DNA of 7,408 nucleotides from Candidatus Atribacteria bacterium (GTDB lineage: Bacteria > Atribacterota > Atribacteria > Atribacterales > Atribacteraceae). The position numbers and the translations under genes were made by a program. Each line of letters begins with the position of its first letter. The first letter of the stretch is position 1. The notes beneath the pieces were generated by a model that was not told the DNA's origin, ran no database searches, and saw nothing but the letters and a program-made list of their open reading frames with translations. This document shows positions 1 to 7,169 of this stretch, piece after piece. The DNA is taken from contig PWXL01000050.1 of assembly GCA_003561145.1 (NCBI GenBank), positions 1 through 7,408 on the forward strand, in the 5' to 3' direction.

Positions 1-132
1 ACCGGCTCTGCCCCTTTGGATTGAAGTCCCAAGTTCCGTTTCAAGCGCAACGGACTCACCTCGCTCCACCCTCTGTAAAGGCAGTGAGTCGTGAGTAATT
101 AATTGGAAAAGATAAAGGCATGGTACATTCAT
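1..132 (-). CDS. N-terminal fragment of an unassigned protein, possibly acetamidase/formamidase family
   Basis: An open frame of 44 codons begins at ATG 132-130 and stays open to the window edge, so the gene continues to the left. A good Shine-Dalgarno site (AAGGAG, 143-138) sits 5 bases before the ATG, which supports a real start. The visible protein begins MNVPCLYLFQLITHDSLPL and continues with QRVERGESVALETELG. The pattern 'D-x-LP...RVxxGExVxxET' resembles the N-terminal strand region of acetamidase/formamidase proteins, where a VxPGExVxFET segment follows an HxFxPxxPP-like stretch. That match is from memory and covers only about 25 residues; a sugar-related beta-sandwich enzyme is equally possible. 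It is on the same strand as the mannosidase operon and follows it after about 520 bases, so co-transcription is possible but not shown. Confidence 0.55.
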   Translation of the reverse strand, partial: MNVPCLYLFQLITHDSLPLQRVERGESVALETELGTSIQRGRAG

Positions 133-180
133 CTCTGCTCCTTTCCGATGTGAGCGTTGTTGTCATTTCTTCAGTCCTTA

Positions 181-464
181 TCACAAATGGCAAATATTCT
201 CTACGAGAGACAGATCCATTGCGTGGGATACTGCGGCTTCACCCAGTAATTGTATTTCTTTCATAATCGAGTCCGTTGTCTGCTGCTGATTGGCCCAATA
301 GAGCAAAACGCCGCCACACCGCGAGTTTTTGCATCCTCTAGCTCTCTGGGGTTATTCCCGCATGGTTCTCGGAAATATATGAAAAAATCTTTTCTTCCTG
401 GGTGGTGTGAACTGATATTGCGATAAACTATCATGAGCTCGAACCATCTCGATTGACTATTCCT
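181..464 (-). pseudogene. Probable decayed gene, frameshifted, function not recognised
   Basis: No intact gene fits here, but two minus-strand frames look protein-like and join in order. One frame is open from 464 to 264 and carries RKDFFIYFREPCGNNP followed by RELEDAKTRGVAAF. Near 310 the other frame, open from 351 to its TGA at 183-181, takes over with GVLLYWANQQQTTDSIMKE and then IQLLGEAAVSHAMDLSLVEN. A single frameshift around 300-315 would join them. Neither frame has a credible start with a ribosome site. The TGA lies 48 bases before the next gene's ATG, as expected for an operon gene. The 'SGxNP...LEDAKxRGV' look is weakly like the SIS phosphosugar-binding fold, but I do not claim a family. 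It may also be chance open frame in non-coding DNA. Confidence 0.35.
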
Positions 465-651
465 TCATCTTCATCTCCTTGTAGATCCTTTCTTGCAGAA
501 AAGACAAGTCAAACCTGACATGTACGCCAAAAACCTCCCCAGCGATAGCATAACAACTCAAGCACCAATATGTACGGGTAAAAAATGAGTCAAAAGCCGT
601 GCAGAACCCCCGTTGGCTGTATACGATGAAACCCTGGAAATACAAACAATT
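465..651 (-). other. Region downstream of the mannosidase gene, no supported gene
   Basis: Directly after the mannosidase stop the minus strand has a 62-codon open frame (645-457), but its start is TTG without a ribosome site and its composition (many Cys, Phe, Tyr) is not convincing. I see no strong hairpin with a T-run here, so there is no clear intrinsic terminator at the end of the mannosidase gene. It may be the eroded 5' part of the relic that follows at 464-181. Confidence 0.4.
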
Positions 652-3357
652 CTAATACATGATTTCCATAGTCAGCAGACCGTTCGCTCTCACTTCAAAC
701 CTTACTTGGTTGCCTTCTGTCTCCAGTCTCTTCTTCCTTTCTTCATTCAAATTGGTCTCATACACACAGTCCAGGGGTTTGTAGAATCTCAGCGTCGCTT
801 CAACGGGGTGTGAAGCAGTGTTGTGGATACGGACTATGAGCCCGCTTCTGCGTTCACTCTTTTTCAATGCGGTCATTATCACACCTTCACCCTCAACATT
901 GAGAAATGAATTCTTGCTGGGAAGAGGACCCCCGGCTACAGGGCTCTTTATCTGATGGTCTAGGGGTTCATATTTCATGATATTAAGAAGTGCCCTGTTT
1001 TCAAGCTCTAAACCCTCGTGTTCATCAGCTCTTCCTAACATGAAAGGTCGTTGGTATGCTCTAGCCTCTTGCAGGATCTCCTCCCAGGTCTTCTTGTGAG
1101 GGATACAGGCATACTCAAAGACGTGGTTGCCCTGACACTGTCCGCCCGGAGCTTCTATCGGCGGACCAGCGTTGCCTTTGCGTGTCAGAAGATCCCCTCG
1201 GGACAACCATCCTACACATCTAAGAAGTGTTATGGCCACCCCTCCCTCAGCCGGTATCATTTCGTATTCTGGTAGGCCTCGATTGAGGACAGCGAGTCCG
1301 CATTGCCCATCACTTATGTCTACGAACTCCCTTTGATGCATAGTTGGAGAAGGTTTTTCCGCCCAATCTTTCCCTTCCTGAAGTTGCCAGGATCGTTCCA
1401 AGACAGCGAAATGCCCGTCAGCTGAACATTTTGGAACCTTGAATGGAGTGGGAAAATGGACCCTCAGTCGGTGGTCACATGCCCTGTTTTCCAGTTCAGT
1501 ACGGATGAATAACCCCTTCTTGCTGCTGTAGATTGAGATGTAGGAGGTTATGGGAAGCGAAACAAGGTTCGCCTTTCTTTCGCGGTGGTCTTTCGTTAAA
1601 CCTTCCGGGATAGGAAAGTCGAAGTCTACACGATAAACACACTGTATTGGCCCCTTGTGAAGGAGACTAATCCGTGCAGTTGCTCCAGCACTGGTAACGG
1701 TGTGGGTGTTCAGGCACGGAGAATAGGTGTACTCGTCTCCTGCATCCTCCGTGTCCTCAAATAGATGCAGTCCCTGGTATTCGATTCCGGTTTCTTTGTC
1801 TCGGAGGTCAATAGTACCATTGTCATTGATGGAAAAAGAAAGATAGGGATTCTCAGCTCCGTTTTCCCTCAATTGAATCTGGCTCTCTCGTTGCGAATCC
1901 TTACCCCCCGGCTTGATCCAGAATATGCGGTAACCAACCGAAGGTATCTCACAAAAGAAAGCGATTCTTGCCACGCGTTTGATGTTGGGCTTGAGAACTT
2001 CAAACCATTCCCTTTTTTCTTTTTCGAATATCTGGAGGGGTACGATCTCACCCAATTCATCGACTATATGAAAATCCTCGGACGTCTTATCTTGTGAAGA
2101 AAAGTTGATTTCGCCTTCTACCACATCCCTTCTCTTCCAGGAACACGGATTGAAAACTATCAGTGGATAGCCTTCCTGGGCGCTCCAGTCGACTTTCTGG
2201 GCCAGGGCCCTAAAAGAATCACGCACCAGAACCTCCCCGATCTGCTGGCTTTGATCAAAGCGATACATCATTTCGTCATGGATTTGATCCACTCCACAAC
2301 CGCAAATGTCATCATGGGGATGATTTTTAAGCAACCATCGCCAACTGGTCCAGATCAAGCCGGCAGGGTATTTACCGTTAAGAGTATACACTATAGCGCT
2401 CAGAGGCTCTGTATAGTTCTCCAGCAAGTTTTGAACTTCGGTATTTCTCTGCTTGAGAGCCATACGACTGGAATACACACCTTGAAGGATAAAAGCATGT
2501 TTTCCCCAGCGAAATTCCCCTTGATACGTGGGGAGAGATGCAGCCTTCACCAGATCAAAATGCTCCATAAGGGTTCCCTGTCTGATATCAAGTTTAAGCT
2601 CGCTTCTGGCCATCTCCAGAAACTCCGGGAGTTTCGGCTGTGGTTCCGCATGATCACCGCCGTTCATCAAGAGGATAGCCCCGGTTTTGCTGGATTGAGC
2701 CAACGACTGAACCCTCTCTTTGATCTGCCTTAAGGCCATGGCGTCATCCAGTTCCATCATGGAAGTATCACCCCAACGCAAAGGGTACCCCAAATTTGCG
2801 GCATTGCTGTAGCTGTCACGCATGAAAACTGCAGTAACCTCGGACTCATCCAAAGCCCTCCACAGAAAATCGTTCCCGAGGTTTTCCGCCTCTTCTCCAA
2901 AGCCGCGCCAAAAAATGGTGGTATCGATACAAAAGCCCCTTAGAATCTGAGGGAGTTGAGCGATATGACCGAAGGCATCAGGGGTGTAGCCCACCTTCTG
3001 AGCCTCTCCCAGTTCAGAGGCGAGCTTATGACCTAATTGCAGATTGCGAATCAGCGATTCAGAACTCACCAAAAACTCATCGGCCAGGACGTACCAGGGT
3101 CCGATGTGAAGCCGTCCCTCTTCTACAAGCTTCTTGATCCGCGCTCTATTTTCAGGCTTCACTTCTAAGTAATCCTCAATTACAATCATCTGCCCATCGA
3201 GCATAAAGCAACGATAATTGGGGTCCCGTTCCAGTATTTCCAGGAGATTATCGATAAGACGCACAAGGCGGATACGGAATTCTTGGAAGGGAACATACCA
3301 GGTTCGATCCCAGTGGGTATGGGAAATCACTGTAACTTTCAACTGTTCGGTAATCAC
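652..3357 (-). CDS. Glycoside hydrolase family 38 alpha-mannosidase, cytoplasmic
   Basis: This 901-residue enzyme should hydrolyse terminal alpha-mannosides by the zinc-dependent, retaining GH38 mechanism. The N-terminal catalytic domain shows HTHWDRTWY (H15 and D17 as zinc ligands), LDGQ at 53-56, GPWYVLADEFLVSSESLIRN at 86-105, the GYTPDAFGH motif with nucleophile and zinc ligand D127, NGGDH at 232-236, SSRMALKQRN at 296-305, and NHPHDDICGCGVDQIHDEM with the fourth zinc ligand H348. The rest is the helical bundle and beta-sandwich domains usual for the family; the length is normal. No signal peptide is present. Known relatives include E. coli MngB (2-O-mannosylglycerate hydrolase) and streptococcal alpha-1,3-mannosidase, so the exact substrate is open. 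I chose GTG 3357 as start because AGGTGG lies 5 bases upstream and the protein then begins close to the HxHWD motif, as in relatives. An in-frame ATG at 3408 would add 17 unlikely residues. It follows permease 2 after 104 bases. Confidence 0.93.
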   Translation of the reverse strand: MITEQLKVTVISHTHWDRTWYVPFQEFRIRLVRLIDNLLEILERDPNYRCFMLDGQMIVIEDYLEVKPENRARIKKLVEEGRLHIGPWYVLADEFLVSSESLIRNLQLGHKLASELGEAQKVGYTPDAFGHIAQLPQILRGFCIDTTIFWRGFGEEAENLGNDFLWRALDESEVTAVFMRDSYSNAANLGYPLRWGDTSMMELDDAMALRQIKERVQSLAQSSKTGAILLMNGGDHAEPQPKLPEFLEMARSELKLDIRQGTLMEHFDLVKAASLPTYQGEFRWGKHAFILQGVYSSRMALKQRNTEVQNLLENYTEPLSAIVYTLNGKYPAGLIWTSWRWLLKNHPHDDICGCGVDQIHDEMMYRFDQSQQIGEVLVRDSFRALAQKVDWSAQEGYPLIVFNPCSWKRRDVVEGEINFSSQDKTSEDFHIVDELGEIVPLQIFEKEKREWFEVLKPNIKRVARIAFFCEIPSVGYRIFWIKPGGKDSQRESQIQLRENGAENPYLSFSINDNGTIDLRDKETGIEYQGLHLFEDTEDAGDEYTYSPCLNTHTVTSAGATARISLLHKGPIQCVYRVDFDFPIPEGLTKDHRERKANLVSLPITSYISIYSSKKGLFIRTELENRACDHRLRVHFPTPFKVPKCSADGHFAVLERSWQLQEGKDWAEKPSPTMHQREFVDISDGQCGLAVLNRGLPEYEMIPAEGGVAITLLRCVGWLSRGDLLTRKGNAGPPIEAPGGQCQGNHVFEYACIPHKKTWEEILQEARAYQRPFMLGRADEHEGLELENRALLNIMKYEPLDHQIKSPVAGGPLPSKNSFLNVEGEGVIMTALKKSERRSGLIVRIHNTASHPVEATLRFYKPLDCVYETNLNEERKKRLETEGNQVRFEVRANGLLTMEIMY

Positions 3358-3362
3358 GTGCT

Positions 3363-3368
3363 CCACCT
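3363..3368 (-). promoter_or_regulatory. Ribosome binding site deciding the mannosidase start
   Basis: AGGTGG is followed by 5 bases and GTG 3357. The alternative ATG at 3408 has only a weak AAAAG in front of it. Confidence 0.6.
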
Positions 3369-3461
3369 CTTTCCTTATAGATGAATTGTCCCTTACAGAA
3401 GCCCACATCGCTTTTCATAGACTTCTTACTCAGGCAGAAAGATGCATAGTTCGCCACCATA

Positions 3462-4304
3462 TCAGCCCTTGACCGCACCGCTTATAAGGACTTTGACTAC
3501 AAAGCCCTGTAATCCGATGAAAATCAGTATGGGGGGAACCATTGCCATTACAGATGCGGCCGCCAGTAGATGAAGTTGGGTCTCGGTGGTGACATCCTGA
3601 AAGTGGAGGATCCCTACTGCTACAGGGAAATTATGGGAACGTGTGAGGAGAATGAAGGGAATGATGAACTGTGACCAGCTCATTATCGCGTTGAAAATGG
3701 TGGCTGCGGTGATGCCAGGAGCAGAAATGGGAGCTACAACCCGAACCATTGCCGAGTATCGAGAACACCCGTCAATCATTGCTGCTTCGTCCAAGCTTCT
3801 GGGAATGGAATCGAAGAATCCTTTGAGTAACCAGGTAGTGAACGGAATCTGAACGGCGATGTAGACCATTATGACACCAATGTGCGTATCAAGAAGTCCC
3901 ATTTGATCCATATAACGATACAAAGGGATAGCTATCACCAGAGGTGATATCATCTGAAACACCAACAGGCCAAACAAAGTAGACTGGCGCCCCCGAAACT
4001 GAAACCGGGAGTAAGCATAAGAAGCAGGTACAGCTACCAACAGCACACCGAAAACGGTAAAGAAGATGATCTTAAAGGAGTTATACATGTAAAGCCCCAT
4101 ATCGCTGAGTCGCCATACATCCATATAGTTCCACCAAGCGACAATGCTGGGGATAATACGGGGAGGAAAAGCAAAAATCTCAGCCGGAACCCTTAAGGAT
4201 AGGGAAAACACCCAAATAGCGGGGCCACCGAAGAAGATAATGATTAGTGCGAAGCTGAAATAAATGAAGGCACTGGTTGAATCCAGACCTTTTCGACCTC
4301 TCAT
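3462..4304 (-). CDS. Carbohydrate ABC transporter permease, MalG/UgpE type
   Basis: Inner-membrane permease of 280 residues and the second half of the translocation channel of a CUT1 sugar importer. Six hydrophobic segments are visible, the first at about 12-35, then near 74-95, 108-128, 142-162, 198-218 and 245-270. The cytoplasmic EAA loop that docks the ATPase reads DEAAMIDGCSRYSAMVRVVA at about 172-191, followed by P192, matching the EAA...G...... consensus. The start is ATG 4304, not the in-frame GTG at 4328: AGGAGG at 4319-4314 lies 9 bases before this ATG and inside the last codons of the upstream permease. The two permease genes are separated by one base, which suggests translational coupling and equal synthesis of the two subunits. 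No ATPase gene follows. The transported sugar cannot be read from the sequence, but the adjoining mannosidase points to a mannoside. Confidence 0.93.
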   Translation of the reverse strand: MRGRKGLDSTSAFIYFSFALIIIFFGGPAIWVFSLSLRVPAEIFAFPPRIIPSIVAWWNYMDVWRLSDMGLYMYNSFKIIFFTVFGVLLVAVPASYAYSRFQFRGRQSTLFGLLVFQMISPLVIAIPLYRYMDQMGLLDTHIGVIMVYIAVQIPFTTWLLKGFFDSIPRSLDEAAMIDGCSRYSAMVRVVAPISAPGITAATIFNAIMSWSQFIIPFILLTRSHNFPVAVGILHFQDVTTETQLHLLAAASVMAMVPPILIFIGLQGFVVKVLISGAVKG

Positions 4305-4305
4305 T

Positions 4306-5214
4306 TCACTCCACCTCCTGTTCGGCACCTATCCTATGTAAGAGATAGTACACCAGGGTTGTTATTACATTGATCGCCAATAGAAATACAGCTATTGCAG
4401 CACCTCCGGAGAGGTTGAGTTGCCGCCAGATGGTGGTGTAAGCATAGAGCGATATTACTTCTGTGCTTCTTCCCGGGCCTCCCATCGTCAGGGACATGAT
4501 CATGTCAAATGTGTTGAACGTGTAAATAGTGATCAAGACCAGGTTCAAAAACAAAATGGGCCTCAGCTGAGGCATGGTTATGAAACGAAATTGCTGCCAG
4601 GTGCCAGCCCCATCTACCGTTGCGGCTTCGTAGAATTCCTCTGGTATTCTCTGCAGTCCCGCATATTGAAGCAACATACTAAAAGCCGTACCTCTCCAGA
4701 TATTGGCTAGAGTAACGGAGAATAAAGCGAGTCCGGGGACGTACAGGAACGGCACGCGTTCAAGTCCTATCAGGTAAAGAATATAATTGATGATCCCGAA
4801 GCTACTTGTACTCAGAAGCAATCGCCAGATGAGTCCAATTACGATTCCGGGAATAACCCATGATACTAAAACCACGGTTCTGGTCAAAACAGTACCTCGA
4901 AGTCCTCTTTTGATCCCGGCCTGAACCGCGAGGGCAATCACAAGTCCAAGGAGGAGCTGGAATACAACACTGGCGAAGACAAATATAAAGGTCACCCGCA
5001 TCATATGCATAAACCCGGGACTAACGAATAGCCTCTCATAAGTCCTCAAGGTGTAGATGTACTGAGGGCGAAGAAGATGAGCGTTAGTGAAGCTGAGGCG
5101 AATGACATCCAGTACCGGGTACAGGTAAAAAATGCCTACGATAATGATCAACGGCAAAAGCCACAACCAGGGTTTTTCCCGAAGTGCCCGCCCTGTCCGC
5201 GCAACAGCACTCAC
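4306..5214 (-). CDS. Carbohydrate ABC transporter permease, MalF/UgpA type
   Basis: Inner-membrane permease of 302 residues, partner of the MalG-type protein encoded next. About six membrane segments are visible near 16-38, 72-97, 108-134, 156-183, 220-240 and 270-292. The EAA loop for ATPase contact reads EEFYEAATVDGAGTWQQF with the following P215 (about 192-215). A conserved TMGGPGRSTEVISLYAY stretch (243-259) is typical of the UgpA/LacF group. The start is GTG 5214 with an AAGGA-type site 10 bases upstream; the first residues up to R12 are polar, then WLWLLPL starts the first helix, as in relatives. It lies 82 bases after the binding-protein stop, with the intercistronic inverted repeat between them, and ends one base before the next permease ATG. 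The short N-terminus lacks the extra helices of enterobacterial MalF, which is usual for this subgroup. Confidence 0.93.
   Translation of the reverse strand: MSAVARTGRALREKPWLWLLPLIIIVGIFYLYPVLDVIRLSFTNAHLLRPQYIYTLRTYERLFVSPGFMHMMRVTFIFVFASVVFQLLLGLVIALAVQAGIKRGLRGTVLTRTVVLVSWVIPGIVIGLIWRLLLSTSSFGIINYILYLIGLERVPFLYVPGLALFSVTLANIWRGTAFSMLLQYAGLQRIPEEFYEAATVDGAGTWQQFRFITMPQLRPILFLNLVLITIYTFNTFDMIMSLTMGGPGRSTEVISLYAYTTIWRQLNLSGGAAIAVFLLAINVITTLVYYLLHRIGAEQEVE
4314..4319 (-). promoter_or_regulatory. Ribosome binding site for permease 2
   Basis: A perfect AGGAGG overlaps the end of the permease 1 coding sequence and sets ATG 4304 as the start of permease 2. Confidence 0.8.
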
Positions 5215-5250
5215 GGCACTTTCTTCCTTTTACCATGGCTAGAAACTTTT

Positions 5251-5282
5251 AAGAATGGCGGCCCACATGGGCCGCCATTCTT
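5251..5282 (-). promoter_or_regulatory. Perfect intercistronic stem-loop between binding-protein and permease genes
   Basis: Bases 5251-5265 (AAGAATGGCGGCCCA) and 5268-5282 (TGGGCCGCCATTCTT) are exact reverse complements, separated by 2 bases. The stem can form 15 pairs in principle, or about 14 with a 4-base loop, and its core is GC-rich. It starts 14 bases after the binding-protein stop and ends 36 bases before the permease start. On the minus strand it is followed by AAAAGTTTCT, not a T-run, so it is probably not a strong intrinsic terminator. Known parallels, such as the malE-malF intergenic hairpins, protect the upstream mRNA from 3' exonuclease so that binding protein is made in excess. 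That role here is inferred. Confidence 0.75.
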
Positions 5283-5296
5283 TCGTGGTACCTGCA

Positions 5297-6634
5297 TCAT
5301 GAACCTACGATATCCTCATAGGCATCCAACACATATTCCCACGCTTCATCCAGAGCCTGTTCAGGTGTCATGACTCCGGTGAGTATGTTTCCAATAGCAA
5401 TCTGAAGCTGCTCAGAGATGGTGGGATATATGGGAAATCCGGGCCGTGCCTGACCGTGTACCAACATCTCAGACCAGATCTGTTGCCACGGGTCCACAGC
5501 GAAATGATGGTAATCCTCATACACGCTGGCACGGGTCGGAAGGTAACCCGCAGCTTTTGTGGTCTGAAACATTGCTTCCGGGCGGCCATAATTCTCGTGG
5601 ATAAAACGGAAGGCTTCTACCTTTTTTACCGGGTCATCGGTGAAGACCCCGAAGGTCCAGCCACCGGTACCAGTGGAATAAAGGTCCTCCCGGAGCTGTG
5701 GAATGGGTGCCACTGCCCATTTTTCGAACTCCTCGGGTGGCAGCATGTCTCTCAGTTGCTCAACCTGCCAGTTCCCACCCAGAAACATTGCTACATCGTC
5801 TGCCATGGCAGTGGCTACAAAGTCGTCATACTCCATGATATCTACTACCCGGATGGGACTTGCGCCTGAATCAACTGTTCTCTTAAGAAACTCCAAGACG
5901 TTAAGCATGTACGTCCGGTTTTCACCTTCGTTGAAAATGGGGCGGCCTTCTTCGTCAACCAAGCGCCCTCCCTGGGCCCAGAAGAAGGCGAGGTTATCGA
6001 ACGTAGTGGCTTCCCATCTCCCGCCATTGAAGAGGTAACCGGACACCCCGTGTTCCTCGGATACTCTGGACGCAATCTCGATCAATTCGTCCAAGGTCCT
6101 CGGAGGCTCGGGCACGAGGTCAGTACGATAGTAAAGTGCCCGGCAATCGGTATTCCGCCAATAGGCGTACACTTCATCGTCGGGTCCGGTGATTACGTTA
6201 CGCACAAATGGGAAGAAATCATCAATATCTTCCTTGGTTAAGAACTCCGTAATGGGCTCCATAACACCTTCGAGGATGAACCAGGGCACAAAATAGGAGT
6301 CAACCGAGGAGATATCGGGGCCTCGACCGGCTTTTGCCATCTCCAGGAGCCTCACCGACCATTCGTGGATGGGGCCTACCAGAAGCTCCATCTCTATTTT
6401 CACATTTGGGTTCCTGATGGCCCACTGCTCGTACAGCTCAGTCTGGACACGGTTTCGTTCCTCCCAGGCGGACTGATGAGAGTGGGCTGTAACTACCCAA
6501 AATGTCAGGGTAATTTCCGCCTCCGGGTTGCCGATGACCTTTTCAGTGACCCATCTTCTCGATTCCGCCTGCGTGGGCACTACCAGGACCAATAGCAAAA
6601 TGGATACTAATACCCAAGTTTTCCAACCAAACAT
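5297..6634 (-). CDS. Extracellular sugar-binding protein of an ABC importer (family 1, CUT1)
   Basis: This 445-residue protein should bind the sugar substrate outside the cytoplasmic membrane and deliver it to the two permeases. Residues 1-23 form a Sec signal peptide: basic-poor start MFGWKTW, a hydrophobic run of Leu, Val and Ile, and a likely cleavage after TQA23. There is no cysteine lipobox, so it is not a lipoprotein and is presumably free in a periplasm. The mature part begins with a strand EITLTFWVV and later has GRGPDISSVDSYFVPWF, the 'PDI' segment near 110-125 common to MalE/UgpB-like proteins. Near the C-terminus an R-P-T-R-A-like LPTRASVYED stretch follows a GYLPTR motif, also typical. 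The start at ATG 6634 has a strong GAAGGAGG site 8 bases away. It is the first gene of the operon and lies next to a relic of a LacI-type regulator. Confidence 0.93.
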   Translation of the reverse strand: MFGWKTWVLVSILLLVLVVPTQAESRRWVTEKVIGNPEAEITLTFWVVTAHSHQSAWEERNRVQTELYEQWAIRNPNVKIEMELLVGPIHEWSVRLLEMAKAGRGPDISSVDSYFVPWFILEGVMEPITEFLTKEDIDDFFPFVRNVITGPDDEVYAYWRNTDCRALYYRTDLVPEPPRTLDELIEIASRVSEEHGVSGYLFNGGRWEATTFDNLAFFWAQGGRLVDEEGRPIFNEGENRTYMLNVLEFLKRTVDSGASPIRVVDIMEYDDFVATAMADDVAMFLGGNWQVEQLRDMLPPEEFEKWAVAPIPQLREDLYSTGTGGWTFGVFTDDPVKKVEAFRFIHENYGRPEAMFQTTKAAGYLPTRASVYEDYHHFAVDPWQQIWSEMLVHGQARPGFPIYPTISEQLQIAIGNILTGVMTPEQALDEAWEYVLDAYEDIVGS

Positions 6635-6642
6635 GGCTCTTT

Positions 6643-6648
6643 CCTCCT
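6643..6648 (-). promoter_or_regulatory. Ribosome binding site for the sugar-binding protein
   Basis: A perfect AGGAGG stands 8 bases before ATG 6634, consistent with high translation of the binding protein. Confidence 0.8.
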
Positions 6649-6655
6649 TCTTGAA

Positions 6656-6674
6656 GTTAAACGTGTTGAATAAC
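6656..6674 (-). promoter_or_regulatory. Weak dyad before the binding-protein gene, possible operator
   Basis: On the minus strand GTTATTCAACACGTTTAAC has symmetric ends (GTTA..C and G..TAAC) around a CACGTTT core that partly resembles LacI-family operators with a central CG. It lies 7 bases upstream of the ribosome site. The symmetry is imperfect and could be chance. No convincing -35/-10 pair is visible between 6650 and 6720. Confidence 0.2.
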
Positions 6675-6710
6675 TCTTAGACTTTTAGAAATCTACCTGA
6701 ATCAACGTAA

Positions 6711-7014
6711 CTATTCACTCCCCCTTTCTCTAAGAAGTAGTTTCGGTCTATCCTTGCACTCGAAGGCTCGTCTGTTTTTCAAAAACGACTCATCATCTCG
6801 CCTTCCGGTGTAAATGAATTCAATTTGCCTGGACTGGAAATCTGCGAAGTGCCTAAATCCATTGATATGATGATTACAGAGGAACCCTCGAATCATTATT
6901 ACAGCCCCGCTCATCCACGACCGCTGACGAGCTCTTACCACAAATAAAGATTTCTATCCATAAATCCGACCACAGATAATGAATTCCTGTACACGAAAGA
7001 ATAATAGAAGAGGG
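6711..7014 (-). pseudogene. Relic of a LacI-family transcriptional regulator (effector domain)
   Basis: No intact gene spans this stretch, but two minus-strand frames give LacI-family blocks in the correct order and spacing. The first frame (7014-6877, closed by TAA) contains SSIILSCTG, like the 'DGIILSS' strand, and 28 residues later SSAVVDERGCNND, like 'IPVVVVDRG'. A shift near 6882 moves to the frame ending at TAG 6713-6711. It carries NHHINGF and then SRQIEFIYTGRRDDESFLKN and RRAFE, matching the 'GHRxIAFIxGxxDxxSxxxRxxGF' region. The frame then jumps at once to RPKLLLRERGSE before the stop, which resembles the 'PPELIVRES' C-terminus; about 130-150 residues of the second lobe are missing. 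No helix-turn-helix is seen upstream. The relic faces the operon, where sugar operons usually carry their repressor. The family match is by eye and needs a profile search. Confidence 0.55.
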
Positions 7015-7169
7015 TTAAACAATCTTTACACATACAATCAGCACAATAAGTCTTATGTAATAAGGAAAGAGTGAAAAGGGGTTTATGGTTGTGTAGATTC
7101 GGGTATGAATTTTGAGACAAATGGTGAAGAAGTTTTGGGATAAGTCTGCCAATATATAGTTCGTGATAC

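Noticed and set aside
2251..2733. Plus-strand open frame of 160 codons
   Set aside because: It lies entirely inside the GH38 gene on the other strand, lacks a ribosome site and shows no motif; it is an antisense shadow of a conserved coding region.
3358..3408. ATG 3408 as start of the mannosidase
   Set aside because: It would add 17 residues before the conserved N-terminal strand and has a weak ribosome site compared with AGGTGG before GTG 3357.
4305..4328. GTG 4328 as start of permease 2
   Set aside because: The ATG at 4304 has an AGGAGG at proper distance, and the extra 8 residues would be encoded by the ribosome site itself.
5251..5282. Inverted repeat as a classical intrinsic terminator
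   Set aside because: On the operon strand the stem is followed by TTAAAAG-like sequence instead of a T-run, and the permease genes downstream need the transcript.
5456..5869. Plus-strand open frame of 137 codons
   Set aside because: Antisense to the well-supported binding-protein gene, with no domain or start signal.
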